The position numbers and the translations under genes were made by a program. Below the pieces are notes generated by a model. That model was not told where the DNA came from. It searched no databases and saw only the letters and a program-made list of their open reading frames with translations. Below, in pieces: positions 50,200 through 63,202 of a stretch of DNA of 64,000 bases (its first letter is position 1; each line of letters starts with the position of its first letter). Origin of the DNA: Cinnamomum chago (taxonomy: Eukaryota > Streptophyta > Magnoliopsida > Laurales > Lauraceae); NCBI GenBank assembly GCA_038049695.1, contig CP142456.1:79879422-79943421 (forward strand), read 5' to 3'.

Positions 50200-53150
50200 A
50201 GTATTGTAGGTGTCGTCTCTCAGAATTGTATCAGTTGATCATGAAATACTCCCTCCCAAATTAGTGATGTGAATATGGTTGCAGAAAGATCCGTCCGGAT
50301 CCAAAAAAAAAAAGGCAACTGGGAAAAGGAAGTTCAACATTCTATATGTTGTAATGAACGATGAACGAGGATATCCTCACTCATTTACTTAGAATGAACT
50401 GCAATATTCTCGCTCAACGCCAAAAAAAAAAACTAGTGGGAGGACCAAATTGGTATATATAAGACATTAATGGCATTTTGAACTAGTGTTTATAAGAAAT
50501 TGATGGCGTTTTTTACTTTTCACATGTCTAAGGGGGTTTTTCTAGTTAAATCCTCTTCTTTGTTCTTTTTTATTCTAATTTCCACACATGACCATTCAAG
50601 TCCCCTCGAATTTTAATACTTTATTCACATAGTAATATTTTGAATTAGTCCATCTAGCACATCTCAAAAATTATTTTCCTAATGTTCTAGTGAAAATTTC
50701 TTTTTCCACACAATATGAACACATCTTTAATTATTTGATGATTTTGAGTTGACTCCCCAACGGGTCTCACTTTTAGGATTCTTACCGGCTCGAAATCCAT
50801 TTTCTCATGTATTGGCTAGGCCAAATTTTATTCCAGTTAAAGTTGGATCAGATATCAGATTGATCATATATAGATACATGATTAAACTATAACAAACAAT
50901 ATGATCATTCTCAACACCGAACAATTAAAATTCGTAATGGGTCTATTTTATCAGATCCAGATCCAACTCCAAGAAGACCAATTTGATTCGGACCCAACTA
51001 TATGCCCAAGTTTATATTCTGGTCTGGACCTGATTATCAATCCGACTCTCTGAGCCACCACACGGTAGAATCACATTAAACAGCTAACCAGAGGCGGATC
51101 CAGGATTTTCATTTTCACGAAGGGCTTATTTCTTATAGAGACATGGGCTCTTTCTCCATGTTTGGGCTTACATGCTCGGGGCGAGTGCCCCCAAAACACC
51201 ATACCTGTCCTAGGCCCAACCCTGCCGAAAGGAGAAAACAAGGAAACCGGAGGAATCTTATATATATAAAAACTGTCATTCACAAAGATCATTTCCTGAA
51301 GCTTCAGCGAATGAGACATGCAGATGTGCAAAATCCCACGTGGGTGAGACATTTTAGCCCTCCAGACTGTTGATCTGATGGCCCAACAACCATTTACGCA
51401 GAATGCAATAAAAATCTCCTAGATCAAAAGACCCATTAGTTATCATTGACTCCCTTAATTTGCATCTGCTCATCTCTATCACCCCACTTTAGGCCATCAC
51501 TCAAAGGGCTCAGATTTTCTGATCTAGGATATTTTGGGCATACAACTCATCATAAAAGTAAACAGCAATACATGCTCATGATTCCCAACTTCGTAGACCA
51601 TCAATTAAATTGCACAGCATCAGAAATCCACTCAACAAAAAAAAAAAAAAATCAAAATCAAAACCAATGAGATCTTATTACACACTGATTTTAAAAAACA
51701 CGCGCACAGAGTCCATTCAAAATTCTAAGGGAAAAAGATATAAGAATGTTTGATTCATGGAAGACATGTAACAAAGATTTGAAGCAATCTGATAGATGTA
51801 GTAGGTTTTAGTTTAACTTCAGTTCTGGCGGAAATTTGGAGCTTTGTCACGAAGGAATGTGATCACATGAATGTTAGTTTTCTAGTAAACTATTCCACGC
51901 TTAGTGGGAGTTTGGCCCCAAGTTGATATTAGTATCATGACAGAAATGGTGATTTATTCTGCTGTGAATGTGGGCGGCAAGGAAACCTGAAATCACATCA
52001 GGTGGGAGCTGTTTCTATGAATTTCAAGCCAAAAATCAGTTAAGGGTCATCTGCTGATAATGGAGCAGAAATAGCAGAACAGTATTCCACAAGACTTAGT
52101 TTCCAATTTCTACAGAATCCATGCAGAAATAGATTATCATTCATTCTAACTGGTATCTATCTAAGCAACTCTTCCTGTTTGGATTTTACAGATCTTCCCT
52201 CCTGTATTTCAAACCATCAACCATTAATGCAACGCCAACATTATTTGATTCCAAATTCAGAGCGATGCCTGTTGTACACTCTTCGAATTCTTCTAATTAC
52301 ACTGTCACTGCTAAATCAAAGATCATGAGTATAAGCAATCTTGTCACCCACTTTTAGTGCTGCACAAGTATTCACAATTTTGTCTCATCTATTTTATTGT
52401 TCAATGCGTACACAGATAATATTGCTAATTCCATCAGCTCAAATGGTTACACTAGTGGCTATAAATTCTTTTTCTGGGGGGGCTTAAAAACAGCATCCTT
52501 TGGAGACCAGATATTTCTCGCTCATAAGATTGACTTCATACCAGTCTCCGCAGCTGACATGACAAAATCTGGAAGCCTCACCCATGATATAATCCCCCAG
52601 GCTGGACAGCATATTTAATAGAACTTGAAGAGATGCAAGAGAAGCCACACTGAATGACCTTTGAAATAAGAGATCAATAATAAAATGAACCACATAAATT
52701 CAAATGTGCCCCATGATTTTCTCCAACCGAGCTACTCTAACTCTACCCAATTCCAGTTACGCCATTTCAAGGATTCTTTACCAAAGTAAACGTACTTAAC
52801 ATATCTTCATGACTCAACATGTCGCTTGGGAATCAATTTAAGCAGACAATTAATACTATTGTACCAGGAGTCCAGATCCCCTCTTTCGTTGAAAGAAGGA
52901 GATATTATTTCATCTTATCAACATTCACCAGCTATATAAAACCTCCCAAGGAAGCAATTGAGAGGAAGTTTTATATAACCGGCGAATGTTGGTAGGATGA
53001 AAACTGTATCTCCTTGTTTTGTCCGGACTCCTGAACCAGGCATTAGATAACCCATGATTGCAGGGAGGTGATTGAGAATTTTGTATGATTTTTTTTTTTT
53101 TTTTTTAGGGTAGAGTATGATGAGGAGGTTGGATATGTTACAAAGATGAA
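50200..53150. other. Intergenic, no gene seen
   Basis: About 3 kb without supportable coding regions or clear terminal repeats. Small open frames on both strands (for example 51071-51352 and 52484-52693) show no recognisable domain. Downstream regulatory or UTR sequence of the minus-strand gene ending at 54567 could lie nearer 54500. Confidence 0.45.
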
Positions 53151-53155
53151 TTCTT

Positions 53156-53203
53156 GGGGTGGGGGTGGGGGTGGGGGTGGGGGCGGGGGCGGGGGTGGTG
53201 GTG
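53156..53203 (+). repeat. G-rich run, G-quadruplex type
   Basis: GGGGTGGGGGTGGGGG and related units continue for about 48 bp, with (G4-5)(T/C) units repeated seven times. This far exceeds the four G-tracts needed to fold an intramolecular G-quadruplex on the + strand. Confidence 0.9.
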
Positions 53204-53338
53204 AACGAACAAGTCAAGGCCAACCAAACGCCAACCCGACCTGCAATTGGTGGGTCAGAAAACCTTGACCATGTTGGCCAGCACCAAGTGTGGGTCGAGT
53301 CTGGATTGGATTACGCATGTCAGTCCTGGTTATGTTCA

Positions 53339-54078
53339 CCATGGATAAAAATAGTGGCCGCTACCGCTACGCTACGGCAGATTTATCTCCCGTCGCACCC
53401 GTAGCAGCCGCTACGGGACCACTACGGCCGCTATGGGGCCGCTACAGGCCGCTACAACCGCTACGGGTGAGAAAAATTCATACTTTTCATTTTTTTTAAA
53501 TGCATAATAATACTTATTTCTTTTCTTCTTCTCTCCAAATAACATTTCTACACAACTCTTCTACCCTTTATGTTTAAAAGAACACCAAAAAGCATATGAT
53601 CTCGCCGAATTACAGTCGATATAGAGAGTTCTTCTCAATGATTCTTTTCTAAATACATCCTATTAGACACCCCATTTAGTAGATGTATTTTTTTTTCTCT
53701 AGGTACTCTTAAGTCTTGCCTTCATGACATAGTTTTTTCTTTTATAAGCCTTTCATTAGTTTCTAAGTTAGTATAACTAAGCAACATGACCACATGTGAA
53801 AAAAATGATCATTACTATTATTTTTTATTTATTCAGCGACACAAGATCTCATACAGTGACAGAACCGCTACGCCCCCTTACTTTAGTTACTTTTGCAAAA
53901 AAAAAAAAAAAACATTTTCTTTCATTTTACAATTTTCTAAATTTTCTAGAATTTTTTCAAATCTTTTTGGCGATTTTTTCAAATCACACCGCTACGCTGT
54001 TACGTAGCCCCGCTACGCTACGTATCGCCCGCTTCGTAGCGTTTTGGCAGCGGAGCGTAGCCGCTATTTTCATCCTTG
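53339..54078. mobile_element. hAT-like element with CGCTAC subterminal motifs
   Basis: A 740-bp element starting CCATGGATAAAAATAGTGGC and, reverse complemented, ending CAAGGATGAAAATAGCGGC. Both ends are packed with CCGCTAC/GCTACG motifs: about 53358-53470 on the left and 53995-54065 on the right. It is flanked by ATGTTCA at 53332-53338 and 54079-54085 (7 identical bases). Terminal wording and flank length suggest hAT. The interior is AT-rich and non-coding. Motif clusters next to both ends resemble subterminal transposase-binding repeats. Confidence 0.75.
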
Positions 54079-54566
54079 ATGTTCAAGGACCAAATCAGTT
54101 TTTGCCACCCTTACCTGTTTACATCCCTAATCATGGAAAGCCTCCAATGAAAATTTCCACTTTGAAGCTCTCCACTAAGTGCGAGACTTGAGCTAAACTC
54201 GAATGGCTAGGAAAATCAACCAATTTAGTTCTTCAATGTAATCAAGCTTTAAAAAATTAGATATAGCCAACTATCAACTTGGTCATTAGATTTACCTTGA
54301 TATTATATTTTAAGTTTGTTTTTCTTTTTTGAAATGGTAAACTTATATTAAACGCTCAGAAACAGTATAAGAAAGAAATATTGCAATAAAAAAGAAGAAA
54401 TAAAAGAAGAACTGAGAAACAAAGAAGAATCTTCCTCACAACCCATAAATTAGAAACTGCTAATTATCTAAGAATATAGCATACACAGCATTTTTTTTCC
54501 CACTAAATGAACAAAATAAGCACGTCAAGCTGAAGATCTCTGTTAATGCAATAATGGTTGATTAGA

Positions 54567-57500
54567 CTATTTTGAGCCATTTACTTGTCTATGCTTTGAG
54601 AGGATGCTGGTTAGCTGATTCTCCAAATCTGTCAAACTGCACAAGAAAATCAAAATAAGCACAAGGGAACACATTGTCATTAACATGAGAGGACATTTAT
54701 TTGTCACTTACATTTCGTATCTAACAAAAGCTTCATTCTTTTTTGATAAACTGAAATCATTATCATTTGGTACATTGCATGAGAGACTACCTGAAAAGGG
54801 AAAAACAGAAGAAGGGTCTTTATGTTCAGACTACAGCAAACATAAAAGGATAAAGTAGTAGTAAAAAGATAATTAAATCAAACTTGAACAAGATAAAAGC
54901 TGCAAGATTCAGTTACTGCACAGAAATAAAGTTGTCTTTTACACGTTCAACACATCAAAGGCCAAACCTAGTTTGATCTGCATATGGCACCCTGGAAAGG
55001 TCTGTTGATACAATGGTTCACTGGGCATATCACTCATAAGTCAATCCTTTTAGAAGAATCTGGCCTTACACAGTGACACCACAAGGCTCACCTTGAAGCA
55101 AGGCATCTCAAAATTGCCCCAGGCTTAAGTCTGGGTTGTAGCTTGCAATTGGAGCGTATACCTCACTGTATCATGCATATTTAAAGAGTATGCAACAGAT
55201 GAAGTGTGTGCTTCAGTCACAGTCTATATCATCTGGCCACACTTCTTTTGTTCAAGAAAAGTGAGAGCTTGTAACTTTAAGAAGCTAAAAGCTTTTTTTT
55301 TTATTTAAAACTGTTAAAACTAGTATTAAATTAAGCCAACCCTAAAAAACACTCGAAGTCTACACTCCTTTTCTTTAAGAAAAGTGAGAGCTTGTAACTT
55401 TAAGAAGTTAAAAGATTTTTTTTATTTAAGACTGTTAAAACTAGTATTAAATTAAGCCAGCCCTAAAAAAAATCAAAGTCTTATTATAACAACCAAACTG
55501 CAATGGTTTTCTATGTCTAGTAATAATATTATTTTGATGGTTTGTATTAATATATAATTATTATTTATTTAAAAAGGTATGCTCCTGATCGCTGAGGCTT
55601 CACCCCACTCCTTGATGCTCATATCTTAGGCTACAAGCAATTAGAATGCCTCGCCTCACACCTCAGCATTTCAAAACATTGCTTTTGGTTAACAAATTTC
55701 TTAAATGAATCATAGCTAAAAAGTCATGACTTGATTAGCAGCAAAAGGTATCGCATAAAGGGTTGTCGAAATAACTATTCGCTGGAAAAATCACTCCTTT
55801 GGTCAATATATTTCCTAAATGAACCATACCTTGACTTGCAAAATGGCATCTTGTAAAGCTCTCTTGATACGACTCTGAACATATCACTCATATTTTCCTT
55901 TGGTTAACATATTCCCTAGATGCTTGGCTATGTAATAAATACATATTGACCTAGCAGTACAATTCGTAAGTAGTTGGTCACTTCTTCATGCCAAATGGGG
56001 AGTGATCAGACAAGTTTTGTATGGGATCAGACAAATTTTGTATGGGAGTTGTGCTTCTTAAAAAATGTATATAAAAAAACTAAAAAGAGAAAAGAAATGA
56101 AAATAAGTACATGGAAGTTGACTTTCCTACTGTATATATGTGCAAGATTGTGGAATGTTTTAATGCTTGGTTTTGGAGAGAATCATTGAACAGTGAAAAC
56201 AGAACTTGGAGAAGACAGTGAAACATCTATGAACACCATAGAGTATAGACCATAAGAAACATATCAGGGTCCAAAAAGTGTAAGTTTAAAAAGAAATATG
56301 GAAAGGAAATAATAGCAAATGTTAAACAAATCTTTCCTAGACACTGGACACCAATACTTTGCAAAGTTGTTTGATTATCCCCAATTAAAGAATCATCTGT
56401 ATGAAAATGATCTTACGAGTCATAGCTCATATAAACTAGCTGAGCTACAATCTTGTGATGGCCACTAGGGCACCCTGTGATTAAGCAAACCCCCTCGCTC
56501 ACTAACACTGTCACTACCTACTCACCCAAAATTGACATTCATCTGACTTGTATTTACTACTGGATTGATATACTCTTTTCTAACATTTTTTATATCCTTG
56601 GTTTTGAGGCCTTAAAATCCACACTAAGCAGAATTAGATCAGGCATAGTTTTGGAATGTGAAGAGGAAAGTCAAGGTTTAGGACATTCTTTGATCCATTC
56701 ATAAAAAAAATACAAATAATAGATTGTGCCTTGACTGACTATTTATCAAATATGTGCATGATGATTCAAGGCGTCAAGCCTTCACTGAGTTTGAGCTTTA
56801 GCCAAGCTTCGTATAAGGTATTTAACCGGGTTTTTTTTTTTTTTTCTGCTATAGGTATTTAACCTTTTTTAATTCAGCTGGGATTGATTCAACCTAAGCT
56901 TAGCTCATTATTTCATTCAAGTTAAGCCCAAGCCAAGATCGAGCTTGATAAAATATTTTCACGCTAAGACTCAGCTCAAGTGGTGAAGTTTGAAACATTA
57001 GCCAAGGCTGAGCTCAAGCCTGACCAAAGGTCAACTCAGCTCGTTCACAATCCCATACACTAAAAACCAACAAGATAGCAACTAAAGGGGGCAAAAAGGT
57101 ACCTCTACACTTCAAAACGGGACTTCAAAGTCATTGATACGACCCAAAACAGCCCAAATAATCTCATTAAGGAACTCCAAATCCTCCTTACAAACAGACA
57201 ATGACCAGCAAATCACAAACAAATCTCACATCCATCACCATAGGGGAGCCTTAATTCTCCTCAAACAGGAGAATGGTTTAGATGTAACAATAGATTTACG
57301 CCAGCTATCAACCTGACGCAACACACAACCCTTCTTCTATCCTCAAATAGGAGAGCTATGGTATCAGTATTGGATATTGCTTCGAAACTTTGTGTTTCGT
57401 TTGTGTATGTGAAAAGGTCTGCCAATGAGGTGGCAGATAACCTGGCTAAAGGAGTTGGGCGGCTGGATTAGTTTTGTTTTCTTCTCTTCTGTTTTTGGGT

Positions 57501-60500
57501 AGTTTCCTTGTCATCTTTTATGCTGCTTAGCTTTTAATAAAATTCAGTGACACACACACACACACACAAAAAAAAAAAAGATTTGACTGAATAAACACTT
57601 TTGGCATCCAGCACACCACAACAGGACATCAAGACCTCTATAAATGGAACAAAGTATCTTCAACTGTCACAAGCAAGTCAAAAGGGGGTTCATCCCATGA
57701 TCCTAAAGATGATGATGAAACATAGTGATTCAAATTTCAAATAACTCCCCACCAGATGTATCAAAATACTCCATTACTAAGGACAACTTAATTGTTCTAG
57801 ACTTCTAGTGGAACAAAGCATAGGAAAAGCATCACAAAATCAACTGATTGCCGAAGCACAAATCTCAAACTCTATAGTTGATGCATATTAAAATTCCTCC
57901 GGACATACTAAGAAAAGCTTTGTAAGACACCAAAACTTTGAGGGATTTGCCAACCATTATTTTCAAGGTTAATTTTATGGGTAATAATCAATTGCCATAA
58001 ACCTTCACCCTCATCACCACACAGAACAAATTACCAAGAAGAGCAAAGTTAACTCTATTTGTTGAACAGCCCGACAACTCTACTTTGGTAGGCCTAAATT
58101 ACTTGTTTACAACTCAAAAAAAAAAAAAAAAAGATACTTGCAATGGTCTTCCATGCCATTTCAAAACAAGCCACCTTCAATTCTTCCATTTCTTTGAAGC
58201 ACAAAACATCACAACAAAAGGAGGAAAAGAAATAAATACACAAACTTGCTAAAGAAGATTTAATCTAAGAGATTATACCACCAAGAGACAAGAACCAACT
58301 CTTCCAAGTTGATAACTTCTTCAAACCGGTCAATGACCAAATCATATATAGCTTCTGTAGACTCCCCGAGTCCCAATGTCACAGATCTACACGACACCTA
58401 AAAAGATCTACAAGACTAAACTTGTTGTATCTCTAATTGAAAACCATTAGCTCACATTCACTGTTGTTACCACTGAACCCTGATGGTAATTCAAACCATT
58501 GTTATACCATACCTACAAGTTTTCAATTTGTTGGCTAGTTACAGCAAAAAAAACACACTTAGAGCAAAAGGAAAATGAGTAATCTCAATGTCAAAATTTT
58601 AGATCCTAAATCCACTAATTATACCAGCCTCTCAACCACAGTAACAAACGGCTTAGTGAGTCCACAGTCACAAACAAGAGGGGATAAGGGATCGCCTTAA
58701 TGTAAGTAAGCCTCACAAGCTTTAAGAAAACAAGAGCATAAGACCAAAAAAAAAAACTCCTCAGCTCGATGCGTCTTTTCACCATATTTTCCGAGAGGCT
58801 AATGAAATGGCCGATGGTCTTGGTAAGGAGGGATTTCTCTAGATTTTGTTTCTTTTGATGTCTAATGATGTTTGATTATTATGTTTCTGTTTCTAGTTGT
58901 TTGTTTTAGAGCCGGTTTGTGCTTTTTCAGTCCAGTTCTCTTTCGGAGCAATAAAATTTACTATTATAATAAATAAAAAAATAAATAACTCTAATCCAAC
59001 CTTTTCTTATAACAGAAAATTTTATTTCACCTCTCTAATCCAACCTTATCACTGATAGAAAGAGCAACCAAGAAATCATGGACACTTAACCATCTTTTCA
59101 TGTGTCTAGGATCTACTCATGCATGACCAATAAGCACATTACCCAAGCCTTACACATCATCAAGAAAAGCTCGTTGACCGTTGTTCTGTGATATAGGTCA
59201 AGGAGAACATCACAAACGGTTCACAAGAACCCCTTAGGCAAAATCTATACAGGCTACCAAAGACCAATCAGGAGAAAATCATGCAAGGAAATAGAACTTT
59301 CCTTCTTTTTGAGTTTTGATAAGATGCATATTCAGCCAGCCCCAAATCATTGGGAACTGGGATAAGTCTAAGATGATAACAACGATGTGCTGAATATTAT
59401 TTTCAAGTTTTAATCACGAGGAAGATCATATTTTTCAATAAAATAAATAAAGAAGAAGATCACCAAATAAGATTCCCTAATCACTGTTTTTTAAAAACCT
59501 CAAACACCTAATTTTCATTTGAGCAAAAGATAGGACACTGCAAGTTTCAAGCCCTGCCCCCAAAATTTTTTTTTTATTTTCCTTCTTTTAATCAAAGAAA
59601 ACTTTATCAAAAAGAAAAATGGGGAAAAATAAGGACAAGGACTGCCATATAAAGAAAGAAAGAAAAAAAGAACTACACAAAAGCAAAAGCAAACCCAATG
59701 ATGGTGAGAAGAAAAATAGACCAGCTGCAACAGTTAGAATGACACATGCTAATTGCTTAAAAGATCCAAAGGGCCCCACATCCCACCCATGGACCCCACT
59801 TCATGTGATACCATTTTTTTTTTTTTTTTGTTCCTAGCTCAAGCATGAGATAATCAAGCATTTCCTATTATTTAGATATTTTTTATACTAATTGGGTCCT
59901 AATTGGCATTTTTTTATTTTAAGTCAAGAGTCCCAGGAGGTCTTTTATTAAGTCTTTAGCAGTAGTAGTCAACTAAGGAGATCTTGAGTTGTAAACTACA
60001 TCATGATGGCGGATTTCTATCCCTGTGTTATGCGTCAAGCACGAGCAAGGTCTGCATATTTGTATTAAAACAACAGACCAATATATGAGTTCAGTTTCTT
60101 CTTGTTTTGAACATTTCCATCCTCTAATTGTGGTGTAAATCCATGGTCACCCTCCCATTTGTGATCCCTTGAGTAATCAGGCAAGGCAAGGACCAACGTG
60201 CAACTCCAATAACCTCACCCTACATCATAGAAGGAATCCAAGATAGAGTCCAGCAATAAAATCTCAACAAACTTGCCCCATGTAGTTAAGCCTTCACCAA
60301 AAACCCCTTTCCCTCTAAAGGAGGTCCTTAACCTGGAAAACGACAACCTCGAGGAATAGTTAAGAACATTAAAGTGAATTTCGGTTCATTTCAGCCTTCG
60401 CAGTTAACTGGCTGAAACATAACCGTTTTGTGGCCACCCAAAAAAGAAAGAAATAACAAAAACAAAAGATGAGGTCAGAGGTGTTCAGGGCCGAAATCTC

Positions 60501-62773
60501 TAATTTAGGTCCAAATTCAATGAGTTTCTCCCAAAGAATCCCATTTCCTTCTCTCTCTTTTTTTTTTTTTTTTCCTCCAAGGAGGTTTTGACCAATATGC
60601 CTCAATTAAGGTTGAACATGCATGGTTTTCTTGTCCTTTTCATTCAAAAGAAAGGGCTTTTATCCCTTTCAAGGCCTTATGCTGGAAACAATTCCCTTCA
60701 TTCTGCTGCTTCTTTGAAATTTGACATTGTCATGCACACATCATTTGTTTGGCTTATAAATTATTAGTTTGGCAGGCAGAAATAAGATACTGCATTTTGA
60801 TATAGTAGAATGAAATAAATGTGTTATACATGTCATTTTTGCTGTTTAATATTTTTCAAGTTTTTATAAGTTATATATAGTATATCTAACTATATATAAG
60901 TTATTTCAAAATTTTCAAATTTTATAAGTTATATATAGTATTTTTCTGAAACCGACTCCAAAATGAAGTGTGGATGAGGTCTTAACAAAACTGACAACTG
61001 AAGTCAATAATGCCTCCAACCAAATACTGCAATTCAAGGCCATAGTTGAATATTTAACATCATAAATTCATAATATGTTGCGATATTGAAAGCTCAATTT
61101 AAAATATTCTTTTAAATGTTCAGTGGGCCAGATATATGCCAATATAAAAATATTATGATTTGAAATGATACAAGATATTGTGAAATCAGGCTACCTCAAA
61201 TGTGCTTGAACTATTTATTCATTGATCTCAAAATGGAGCTGGAGAAATATACTTTTCAAAATGTAAGATGAAAATACAAACCTGTATTTAGAGGAACTGC
61301 TACAGGTAACACCTGGGTACTGAGGTCCTTCATAGGAGCAATTGTGGTTGGAAGAACTGCTACTGGCAATACCGCAGTATTGAGGTCCTTCACAGGAGTA
61401 ATTGTGGGTGGGAGAACTGCAACTGGTATTGGCCCAGCATTATGGTCATTGATTGGAGTGATAGTGGTTGGGGGTTTTGTTGCTGGTATGGCCTACACAA
61501 ACAAACAACGGTCGTAAGAACACTCTCCTGTTTTCTTAACGGAGATATATACATATCCAATCATAAACTAAAATAGCAACATCAACTATTGGAAGCATGT
61601 TGCAGTCAATGGTCAAAGGAAAGATCTTGTAAAAATAGTCCTGCCAGGTAAATATACCACGGGGATACTCACATCATAAGAAAAAAAAAATTGTTAGAAT
61701 CTAAGACTCCAAAGATCAACATCATTTAAGAAAGAAAGGAAAAGGTGACTGAGGGGTGGCAGTAGAATGTCAAAACACATGTTTTTTCTTTCTTTCTTTC
61801 TTTATTTCTTTTTTTTTTTTTTGGAAAATGGAAAAGAACAGTTCAAAGAGCTCAGATCTGCAGGATTACAGCAAACCATAGTGGCCCGTTCTTGTGATGG
61901 AACCCATTCACGATTGCACAATTGTCCTCACTGCTCGTTATGTAAAGTTATAACTTATAAATGAGACATCATTTGAACATTTAACAACATTATATGTATG
62001 TATGCATGTACATATGCAGAGAGAGTGATAATGTACAAACAAGCAATGAAAATTGTAGAGCCCACCCAGGCCAGTGCCAATTCACAGGGAGTGGATGGGA
62101 CATGGATAGCTGGGAGAAAAATCATTCCATGCATCCAGCTCACTAGCCTTGTGATATCGAAACGTGCATTTGCTTTTTTTGTAAATGGTTGATAGTGTAG
62201 CAATGAACTGTCTAACCTAAGGTAGCATGCAGGTCTCTTATAATTACCGAATACAAAAAACATCTGTGTAAGAATGACTAAGAGGATCATCACAACTCAT
62301 GCACCAACATGGCAACTGCAATATCTGCCATTCATCGATGGGCTGGAGACCATCGATAACATTCCATTGCCAAAAAATCAAGTGGATACATTCACCTGAT
62401 GCACCACTTCTGCATGAGAAAAATGAGCAATTACAAGAGAAATGGCCAACAAGCCATATTCTCAATGCACACCCCCCAAATGGAATAGAAAGATTAATAA
62501 AGCAAATTATGAAACAAATACCTTCTGCAACTTCCCCCTTTTCCTTAGAATCCTTGCATGGCATTTCCGGATGTAGTGCATGAGTTGATAACTAGAATGT
62601 GTTGCAAATAACTGCTCTTTGACTTTGGGGTTTTGAGATAGCCATTCATTGATTGCTTTAGATTTAACTACCTCATTTGCATCTAGTGATTCTAACCATG
62701 AATAAACAGGTATCCACTGCTCAGTGCGCTGAAACGGACGTTTTGGAAGCTCACCCTCGGCGACATCACTCAC
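54567..62773 (-). CDS. Unrecognised gene, 3' part, three exons
   Basis: Exons on - are 62773-62522 (84 codons), 61492-61282 and 54628-54567 (stop TAG). Splice sites are GT-AG and phases (0, 1) join into one open frame. Exon 1 here encodes a mixed-charge, probably helical domain with WIPVYSWLESLD, AINEWLSQNP and HYIRKCHARILRKRGK, ending strongly basic. Exon 2 encodes three 20-residue repeats of the form P(T/P)TITPxxDxNxxxxPVAVL. Exon 3 adds a 20-residue end, LENQLTSILSKHRQVNGSK. I do not recognise the family. The start codon is not in view: exon 1 opens after a clean acceptor (ttcattgcag), so more exons lie upstream. The 6.65-kb intron may hide another exon. Two acceptors 8 nt apart precede exon 3. 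Confidence 0.6.
55253..55485 (+). repeat. Tandem duplication, 123-bp period
   Basis: The segment starting 'aagaaaagtgagagcttgta' at about 55255 recurs at about 55378 and is nearly identical through 'actagtattaaattaagcc'. It lies inside the long intron of the minus-strand gene. Few differences suggest a fairly recent duplication. Confidence 0.9.
57320..57580 (+). mobile_element. L1-type LINE 3' end (RNase H remnant)
   Basis: An open frame to the stop at 57469-57471 ends with FVYVKRSANEVADNLAKG. This matches the C-terminal RNase H motif (R.ANEVAD.LAK) of plant L1 LINEs. It is followed by about 100 bp of 3' UTR, 'ttttaataaaattcagtg', (AC)n and poly(A). It lies in the intron of, and opposite to, the minus-strand gene. 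Confidence 0.75.
58757..58985 (+). mobile_element. Second L1-type LINE 3' end
   Basis: The frame ending at 58840-58842 reads FHHIFREANEMADGLGKEG, the RNase H C-terminus of an L1 LINE. The 3' UTR ends with 'gagcaataaaatt' and an A/T-rich tail to about 58985. It is severely 5'-truncated just after a poly(A) run. Same strand as the copy at 57320 but not identical to it. Confidence 0.78.
59335..59390 (+). repeat. RTE-type LINE or SINE 3' end fragment
   Basis: Reads AGCCAGCCCCAAATCATTGG then 'gaactgggataagtctaaga', a diverged form of the GCCGACCCCA...TTGGGA...AAGGCTT terminus of plant RTE LINEs and Au SINEs. It is followed by a short irregular repeat tail. Only the tail is recognisable. Confidence 0.45.
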
Positions 62774-63202
62774 CTGCAATGAAAAAGAAACATAAAGAAA
62801 AATACAGTGTATACGTTTTTTCTATTTTTGAAAGATAAAATACAGTGTATACATGAATGGATGTATTCAACTTGCAACTACACTCAAACAAAACATGTCT
62901 TTCTAGGAACATTTTTTGTGTGGAGGCATTTCGTTTCGTCACTATGTATTTTTCGTTAACTCTATTAATACACAAAATGTAACCATTCAATAATAATAAT
63001 AATACACAGAATGCAAATGTACAAGGGGGAACGAAATATATAAGCTATCAAATAAGATATCGGCTAGTCCCTGATGTTAACAACATTCCCAAAAAGAAAT
63101 ACAACAAAAGTGTTGGCATATTGGATATATACATCTACATTATCCGCAATCACTCCCCTTTTAGAATGTGGGATATGATCTATCCTACCTCGTCACACCG
63201 AC
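62774..63202. other. Intron or upstream region of the minus-strand gene
   Basis: The 3' splice acceptor of the exon ending at 62773 is here; sequence beyond it is AT-rich with an (AAT)n tract near 62991-63003. No further exon could be placed with confidence. Confidence 0.4.
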
